Of a stretch of 64,000 bases of DNA, positions 59,631-64,000 are shown piece by piece (positions within the stretch are counted from its first letter, which is position 1; each line of letters starts with the position of its first letter). The stretch covers positions 310,001-374,000 of the forward strand of contig CAVPGJ010000005.1 in NCBI GenBank assembly GCA_963704005.1. Reading direction: 5' to 3'. This DNA is from AC-32 sp963704005. Its GTDB lineage: Bacteria; Actinomycetota; Thermoleophilia; Gaiellales; Gaiellaceae. The notes beneath the pieces are model-generated. The model was not told the origin of the DNA and did no database searches. It was given only the letters and a program-made list of their open reading frames with translations. The position numbers were made by a program, and so were the translations under genes.

Positions 59631-60621
59631 ATGCGGATCCTCGTCACCGGCGCGGCCGGGTTCATCGGCTCGAACTTCGTCCGCCACCGCCGGGACGCGA
59701 ATCCGGGCGATCACGTGGTCGCGTACGACCTGCTCACGTACGCGGGCGTGCGCGAGAACGTCCCCGGCGACGTCCCCTTCGTGCACGGCGACATCGCCGA
59801 CCTCGAGCTGGCCGAGCAGACGCTCGCCGAGCACGCGATCGAGGCCGTCGTCAACTTCGCGGCCGAGTCGCACAACAGCCTCGCCGTCCAGGACCCGGCG
59901 CTCTTCGCGCGCACCAACGTGCTCGGAACGCAGATGCTGCTCGAAGCGTCGCGGCGTCACGGCGTCGAGCGCTTCCACCACATCTCGACCTGCGAGGTCT
60001 ACGGCGACCTGCCGCTCGACTCAGGCGAGGCGCTTCACCGAGGAGTCGCCCTACCGGCCGCGCACGCCGTACAACGCCTCGAAGGCCGCGGCCGACCACT
60101 ACGTCCGCGCCTACTTCGAGACCTTCGAGCTGCCGGTGACGATCACGAACTGCTCGAACAACTACGGGCCGTTCCAGTTCCCGGAGAAGGTGATCCCGCT
60201 CTTCACGACGCACGCGCTCGACGAGCGGCCGCTGCCGCTGTACGCGTCGACGCAGAACCGGCGCGAGTGGCTGCACGTGCTGGACCACTGCCGCGCGATC
60301 GACCTCGTGCTCGAGCGCGGCGAGCCCGGCGAGACCTACAACGTCGGCTCAGGGATCGAGCGCTCGATCGAGGAGATCGCCGACGCCGTGCTCGAGCTGA
60401 CCGGCAAGGACGCGTCGCTGAAGACGATCGTCCCCGACCGGCCCGGCCACGACCGCCGCTACCTGCTCGACTCGTCCAGGCTCCGCGCGCTCGGCTGGAG
60501 CGACGAGATCGGCTGGGACGAAGGCCTTGCCGAGACGGTGCGCTGGTACGCCGACCACCGCGACTGGTGGGAGCCGCTCCGCGACCGCGCCCCGGTTAAC
60601 GAAGCCGCCTGGCGCAGCTAG
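59631..60621 (+). CDS. rfbB: dTDP-glucose 4,6-dehydratase, one apparent frameshift
   Basis: About 329 residues. VTGAAGFIGSNFVRH at the start, DLLTYAG, FAAESHNS. After DSGEA the frame shifts by one extra C near 60030, then continues as FTEESPYRPRTPYNASKAAAD, holding the YxxxK pair, and NCSNNYGPFQFPEKVIPL. Converts dTDP-glucose to dTDP-4-keto-6-deoxyglucose, the first committed step toward dTDP-rhamnose. It is convergent with the rfbD-rfbC-rfbA operon, which ends one base away. Confidence 0.92.
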
Positions 60622-61388
60622 AGGCGGGCGAGGCAGGCCCGCAGGCCTTCGCGCCAGTGGGGGAGGCGCGGGGCGCCTTCGCGCTCGCTGCGGAGGACCG
60701 AGTAGGCCGGGCGCGGGGCCGGGCGGCCGAGCTCCTCGGTCGTGATCTCGCGCACGCGTGTACCGAGGCCGGCCTCCTCGAAAATGGCGCGGGCGAACTC
60801 TGCCCACGTGCACTCGCCCTCGGCGGCCAGGTGCCACACGCCGTGCGGAAGCTCGAGCAGCTCCTTCGTCGCCTCCGCAAGGTGGCCCGCGTACGTCGGA
60901 CAGCCGATCTGGTCGGCGACGACAGCGACCTCGTCCTGTCGCCGGCCGAGCTCCAGCATCGTCCGGACGAAGTTCCGGCCGGTCCAGCCGAAGAGCCACG
61001 AGCTGCGCACGATCCAGCCCTCGCGCACCTCCCGCTCGCCCGCGAGCTTCGTACGGCCGTAGACGGAGAGCGGGTTCGGCTCGTCCGACTCGACGTACGG
61101 CTCCTGCTTGGCCCCGTCGAAGACGTAGTCGGTCGAGAAGTAGACGACCGGCGCGCCGAGCGCGACCACGTTGCGCGTGCCCGTCACGTTGGCCGCTTCC
61201 GCCCCGACCGGATCCGCCTCCGCCCCGTCCACGTCGGTCCAGGCCGCCGCGTGGAGGACTAAGTAACACTGTGTCACTTGGTCAAAAGGACGCGTGACAT
61301 CCCAGTCCGCGCGGGTCAGGGCGCGGGCCTCCGGGAACGTCTCCTGCAGCGCCGTGCCGAGCTGCCCGCCCGCGCCCGTTATGAGCAC
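60618..61388 (-). CDS. rfbD: dTDP-4-dehydrorhamnose reductase
   Basis: 256 residues, short-chain dehydrogenase fold. LITGAGGQLGTALQ, LHAAAWTDVDGAE, YFSTDYVFDGAKQEPYVE, NPLSVYGRTKLAGE with YxxxK, and RSSWLFGWTGRNFV. NADPH-dependent final step of dTDP-L-rhamnose synthesis. GTG start at 61388 lies inside the end of rfbC by 10 bases. Rhamnose is a common actinobacterial surface sugar and links arabinogalactan in some groups. Confidence 0.94.
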   Translation of the reverse strand: MLITGAGGQLGTALQETFPEARALTRADWDVTRPFDQVTQCYLVLHAAAWTDVDGAEADPVGAEAANVTGTRNVVALGAPVVYFSTDYVFDGAKQEPYVESDEPNPLSVYGRTKLAGEREVREGWIVRSSWLFGWTGRNFVRTMLELGRRQDEVAVVADQIGCPTYAGHLAEATKELLELPHGVWHLAAEGECTWAEFARAIFEEAGLGTRVREITTEELGRPAPRPAYSVLRSEREGAPRLPHWREGLRACLARL

Positions 61389-61846
61389 GCGGCGAGGTCG
61401 CGCTCGGAGAGCAGCGGCGAGTCGGTGCTCCAGAGGTGCTTGACGCGCGGGTCGGCCCAGCAGATGCCATGCTCGTCCGGGTCGGCCGGGTCGTACTCCT
61501 GCGTGACGTGGTAGCAGAAGAGCACGTCCGTCAGCGCCTCGAAGCCATGCGCGTGACGGCCGGGGATGTAGACCGCGGCCGGGTTGTCGTCGCCGATGTC
61601 GGCGGTGAACGTCTCGCCGCTCTCGCGGTCGAGCACGACCACGCGCGCCGTTCCCGAGAGGCAGGCGAACAGGTCGTCCTGGCCCCGCTCGTGGTAGTGG
61701 AGCCCGCGGATCACGCCCTGCCTCGAGAAAGAGAGGTTGGTCTGCGTCATCGGCTTCGGGAGCGACGACTCGCGCATCAGCTCCGAGAACCAGCCGCGCT
61801 CGTCCTCGAACCGCCGCAGCGGGATCAGCTCGATGCCTTCGACCAC
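61379..61846 (-). CDS. rfbC: dTDP-4-dehydrorhamnose 3,5-epimerase
   Basis: 155 residues, shorter than the usual 180-200. RRFEDERGWFSEL, QTNLSFSRQGVIRGLHYH with the catalytic histidine, and YIPGRHAHGFEALTD match RmlC. It epimerises C3 and C5 of the keto sugar. Start GTG at 61846 inside the end of rfbA; the shortened C-terminus may reflect the actinobacterial form. Confidence 0.9.
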   Translation of the reverse strand: MVEGIELIPLRRFEDERGWFSELMRESSLPKPMTQTNLSFSRQGVIRGLHYHERGQDDLFACLSGTARVVVLDRESGETFTADIGDDNPAAVYIPGRHAHGFEALTDVLFCYHVTQEYDPADPDEHGICWADPRVKHLWSTDSPLLSERDLAACS

Positions 61847-62601
61847 GCCTCGTCCTTGTTGACCCCGTTCGCCCGCACGAAGTCGTTCACCTCGTAGTAG
61901 GCGTCGATCGACTCGCCAGCGTCGCCCCAGAACCCCTCGAGCACGTCGTACTCCATCGCGCCCTGGTCGACGTACCAGTTGTTCACGTCGGTGATCTCGA
62001 GCTCGCCGCGGCCGGACGGCTCGAGCGTCGGCAGCACGTCCCAGACCTGCTCGTCGTAGAAGTAGATCCCGGTGACGGCGTACTCGCTCGGCGGGTCGTC
62101 CGGCTTCTCGACGATCCGCGTGACCCGCTCGCCGTCGAGCTCGGCGACGCCGAGGTGGCGCAGGTGCTCCGGCTCTTCCAGGCGCGCGAGCAGGATCCGG
62201 CCGCCGCGCTCCTGGCGTCGGAAGTTCTCGACCGCCGGCGCGAGCGAGCGCTCGACCACGTTGTCGGCGAGCATCACGACGGTGCGGCCGTCGCGCGCGA
62301 ACCGCTCCGCCAGGCCGAGCGCTTCCGCGATCCCGCCCGGCTTGTCCTGGTACGCGTAGAAGAGCCGGTCGATTCCGTGCTCGTGCCCGTTGCCGAGCAA
62401 CCGGAAGAACTCGCCCGCGTGCGTCCCGCCGGTGACGAGCATCAGCTCGGTGACGCCCGCCTTGACGAGCGCCTCGATCGTGTAGGCGATCATCGGCCGG
62501 TCGTAGATCGGCAGCAGGTGCTTGTTGGTGATCAGCGTCAGCGGATGCAGCCGCGAGCCGGTGCCGCCGGCCAGGATCACGCCTTTGAGCGAGCCCTCCA
62601 T
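61825..62601 (-). CDS. rfbA: Glucose-1-phosphate thymidylyltransferase
   Basis: 258 residues, the short class of RmlA. KGVILAGGTGSRLHPLT near the start binds nucleotide and phosphate; PIYDRPMIAYTIEAL, GGTHAGEFF, AYQDKPGGIAEAL and VKPDD-type VEKPDDPPS follow. It makes dTDP-glucose from dTTP and glucose-1-phosphate. First gene of the leftward rfbA-rfbC-rfbD operon, upstream of a 19-bp gap from the PRC-barrel gene. Confidence 0.93.
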   Translation of the reverse strand: MEGSLKGVILAGGTGSRLHPLTLITNKHLLPIYDRPMIAYTIEALVKAGVTELMLVTGGTHAGEFFRLLGNGHEHGIDRLFYAYQDKPGGIAEALGLAERFARDGRTVVMLADNVVERSLAPAVENFRRQERGGRILLARLEEPEHLRHLGVAELDGERVTRIVEKPDDPPSEYAVTGIYFYDEQVWDVLPTLEPSGRGELEITDVNNWYVDQGAMEYDVLEGFWGDAGESIDAYYEVNDFVRANGVNKDEAWSKASS

Positions 62602-62619
62602 CGGCCGGGATGCTACGAG

Positions 62620-63042
62620 CTATCGACCCAGCCGGCGGAAGTAGAGCCTGACCCGGCGCCAGAAGGTCAGGGAGCGCTCGGCCTCGGTCGGGGCAAGGGT
62701 CTTCGCCTCGAGCTTGCGGAACTCGGCGCCGATCGCCGCGCCCGTGCCGCCCTTGTTGTCGGCCTCGATCTCCGCGCTGGTCGCAGGTTCGAGGTACTCG
62801 CCGAGCGCGTCGACCTGCTCCCGGCTCAGCTTCAGCCGCACCGTGCCCTCGACGATCTCGCCGACCTGCTCGGACGGGACGTAGCGCGGCTTGCCGAGCG
62901 CGCTGGTCGCGATCGCGAGGCCGTCGAAGATGTCGGCGTTTTCGTCGCCGGTCACCTCGTCCACCTTCCCGACCTCGGACCCGTCGGAGGCGAGCACCGT
63001 CCAGCCCGCCTCGATCAAGAACCACGAAACCGGATCGGCCAC
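62620..63042 (-). CDS. PRC-barrel-domain-like protein
   Basis: 140 residues. The first 85 residues look like a PRC-barrel/DUF2171-type beta barrel (WTVLASDGSEVGKVDEVTGD, VPSEQVGEIVEGTVRLKLS). The C-terminal part is charged and ends in an arginine-rich segment WRRVRLYFRRLGR. Such proteins often sit beside stress or RNA-processing genes, with no established role. GTG start at 63042. It is divergent from the hsp20-lon operon and shares its promoter region. Confidence 0.7.
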   Translation of the reverse strand: MADPVSWFLIEAGWTVLASDGSEVGKVDEVTGDENADIFDGLAIATSALGKPRYVPSEQVGEIVEGTVRLKLSREQVDALGEYLEPATSAEIEADNKGGTGAAIGAEFRKLEAKTLAPTEAERSLTFWRRVRLYFRRLGR

Positions 63043-63079
63043 GGGCGGAGTTTGACCGATCTGCGGCTCTCCGTGAGTT

Positions 63080-63097
63080 AGTTAGCGTTTGCTAACT
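63080..63097. promoter_or_regulatory. Candidate operator between PRC-barrel gene and hsp20
   Basis: AGTTAGC-GTTT-GCTAACT is an 18-bp inverted repeat with perfect 7-bp arms in the 108-bp divergent promoter region. It is not the HspR HAIR site and only its TTAGC/GCTAA ends recall CIRCE (TTAGCACTC-N9-GAGTGCTAA). Position favours heat-shock control of both units. Confidence 0.55.
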
Positions 63098-63150
63098 TAA
63101 CCACCGGCGCGGCAGGAACCGCCCAACCACCCGTAGCGTTACCACCACAG

Positions 63151-63594
63151 ATGCGAAAGCGAGACGACATCGACCGGCTGCACGACGAGATCCGCGAGCT
63201 CGTGGACGACCTCTGGCACGTCCCGAGGTTCGTCGCCGCGCGCCACTGCCTCCGGCCGAGCGTCGACTGCATCCGCAGCGATGACCCGCCGGCGCTGCAC
63301 GTGATCGTCGAGCTTCCCGGCGTCGATCCCTCCTCGCTGAAGGTGATCGCCGACGACCGCGTGCTCGTCGTCGCCGGCATCCGCCGGCGCCCGCCGGTCG
63401 CAGGCCGCTACCAGCAGATGGAGCTCGAGTACGGGCCCTTCGAGCGGCGGATCTCCCTGGGGGAGCCGGTCGACACGGCCAAGGCCTCCGCCAACTACGA
63501 GCGAGGCTTGCTGACCGTCGTGCTCCCGGTCGCCGCCAAGGCGCCGAAGCCGCAGCGGGAGCGCGTCCTGATCGCGATCGGAGGCCGTAGATGA
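63151..63594 (+). CDS. Hsp20 family small heat-shock protein
   Basis: 147 residues. The alpha-crystallin domain runs from about residue 42 to 130, with LHVIVELPGVDPSSLKV, FERRISLGEPVD and ANYERGLLTVVLPVA. The A-x-x-x-N-G-V-L signature reads NYERGLLTV. ATP-independent holdase that keeps unfolded proteins soluble. Its stop and the lon ATG share the sequence ATGA, so chaperone and protease are translationally coupled. Confidence 0.94.
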   Translation: MRKRDDIDRLHDEIRELVDDLWHVPRFVAARHCLRPSVDCIRSDDPPALHVIVELPGVDPSSLKVIADDRVLVVAGIRRRPPVAGRYQQMELEYGPFERRISLGEPVDTAKASANYERGLLTVVLPVAAKAPKPQRERVLIAIGGRR

Positions 63595-64000
63595 GCGAGC
63601 TCACATTCGAAGAGCAGCTCGAGCAGGGCGACATCGAGATCCCGTCGGTCCTGCCGGTCCTGCCGCTGAAGGAGACGGTGATCTTCCCGCAGTCGGTCTC
63701 GCCGCTTGCGATCGGCCAGGAGCGCTCGGTGAAGCTCGTCGACGACGTGGTCTCGGGCGAGCAGCGCGTGCTCGCGCTCGTCACCTCCAGGAACGACGGG
63801 GTCGAGCAGCCCGGCTGGGACGACCTGTACGAGATCGGGACCGCCGCGGTCGTGCACAAGATGATCCGCGTCCCCGACGGATCGCTGCGGATCCTCGTCC
63901 AGGGCATCGGCCGGATCCGGCTCGAGCGCCCGGTCCAGGACGAGCCGTACCTGGTCGGCGAGTTCAGCGAGGTCCCCGACGTCGTCGAGGAGACGCCCGA
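63591..64000 (+). CDS. lon: ATP-dependent protease Lon, N-terminal part, cut by window
   Basis: First 136 residues. They form the Lon substrate-binding domain: LPVLPLKETVIFPQSVSPLAIG near residue 22, GEQRVLALVTSRN, YEIGTAAVVHKMIRVPDGSLRILVQGIGRIRL. The ATPase and Ser-Lys peptidase domains lie beyond the window. The pattern V-P-L-K-[ED]-T-V-[IV]-F-P is diagnostic. Degrades misfolded proteins; coupled to hsp20. Confidence 0.93.
   Translation, partial: MSELTFEEQLEQGDIEIPSVLPVLPLKETVIFPQSVSPLAIGQERSVKLVDDVVSGEQRVLALVTSRNDGVEQPGWDDLYEIGTAAVVHKMIRVPDGSLRILVQGIGRIRLERPVQDEPYLVGEFSEVPDVVEETP

Noticed and set aside
29539..60030. Genuine pseudogenisation of pbpA, sufBCD or rfbB
   Set aside because: All catalytic motifs persist, codon usage is normal and each frame resumes immediately after one base, so errors in the sequence are more likely than decay.
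63061..63120. HspR HAIR or HrcA CIRCE site
   Set aside because: Arms and spacing do not match either consensus; reported only as an unnamed inverted repeat.
1..64000. CRISPR array, prophage or integrative element
   Set aside because: No regularly spaced repeats, phage structural genes or integrase were seen; the dispersed repeats are kilobases apart.

Overview
The window is about 64 kb of high-GC bacterial chromosome, densely coded, with many GTG starts and many 4-base stop/start overlaps. The fhaA-fhaB-pstP-rodA-pbpA-pknB cell-division kinase cluster, several PASTA or membrane-anchored Ser/Thr kinases, SufU-type Fe-S assembly and a caa3-type oxidase point to an actinobacterium. The overall flavour resembles uncultured Thermoleophilia (Gaiellales/Solirubrobacterales); that placement is inferred from gene content, not from a marker-gene search. 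The left edge cuts a type I glutamine synthetase and the right edge cuts Lon.

Layout. 1-5.9 kb: nitrogen region with GlnA (GSI), an ABC/MFS export operon, GSII and a phosphinothricin-type acetyltransferase. 5.9-8.3 kb: a rhodanese and an HNH gene whose convergent junction is split by an intact 1,071-bp IS481-type element with a 6-bp target duplication. 8.3-21.8 kb: envelope signalling, comprising a membrane kinase, FhaA, FhaB, PstP, RodA, PbpA, PknB, Ddl and a third kinase with a discoidin-like outer domain. 21.8-30.9 kb: metabolic and resistance genes (aminotransferase, dCTP deaminase, two cupins, PAQR protein, aminoglycoside-kinase-like protein, epimerase, O-methyltransferase, DNA glycosylase). 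30.9-39.1 kb: SUF Fe-S assembly (sufC-sufB-VOC-sufD and sufS-sufU-Rieske), split by an ECF sigma factor pair and a cytochrome-c lipoprotein with an unrecognised Cys/His-rich domain. 39.2-42.5 kb: TatA, TatC, adenosine deaminase, a TPR-like protein and a STAS protein. 42.5-48.2 kb: diheme cytochrome c and an A2-type caa3 oxidase operon containing UspA-like genes. 48.3-51.8 kb: cyclase-ATPase-TPR regulator. 52.4-62.6 kb: tRNA-Lys and surface-sugar genes (UDP-ManNAc3NAcA-type and dTDP-rhamnose), with a subtilisin and a SpoIID-domain protein between them. 62.6-64 kb: PRC-barrel protein and an hsp20-lon operon.

Three signals stand out. (1) The two unrelated glutamine synthetase genes are each preceded by the same roughly 40-nt RNA motif, which forms a terminator hairpin with compensatory base changes right before the Shine-Dalgarno. 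It looks like a glutamine-synthetase attenuator that I do not recognise as a named family. (2) At least eight dispersed copies of a two-hairpin palindromic repeat lie between genes; one copy is now read as the N-terminus of adenosine deaminase. (3) A cytochrome c lipoprotein carries a long Cys/His-rich domain next to an ECF sigma/anti-sigma pair inside the SUF locus. At least seven genes, several normally essential, carry single-base frameshifts, nearly all insertions; they look like sequencing errors, and these genes should be treated as functional.
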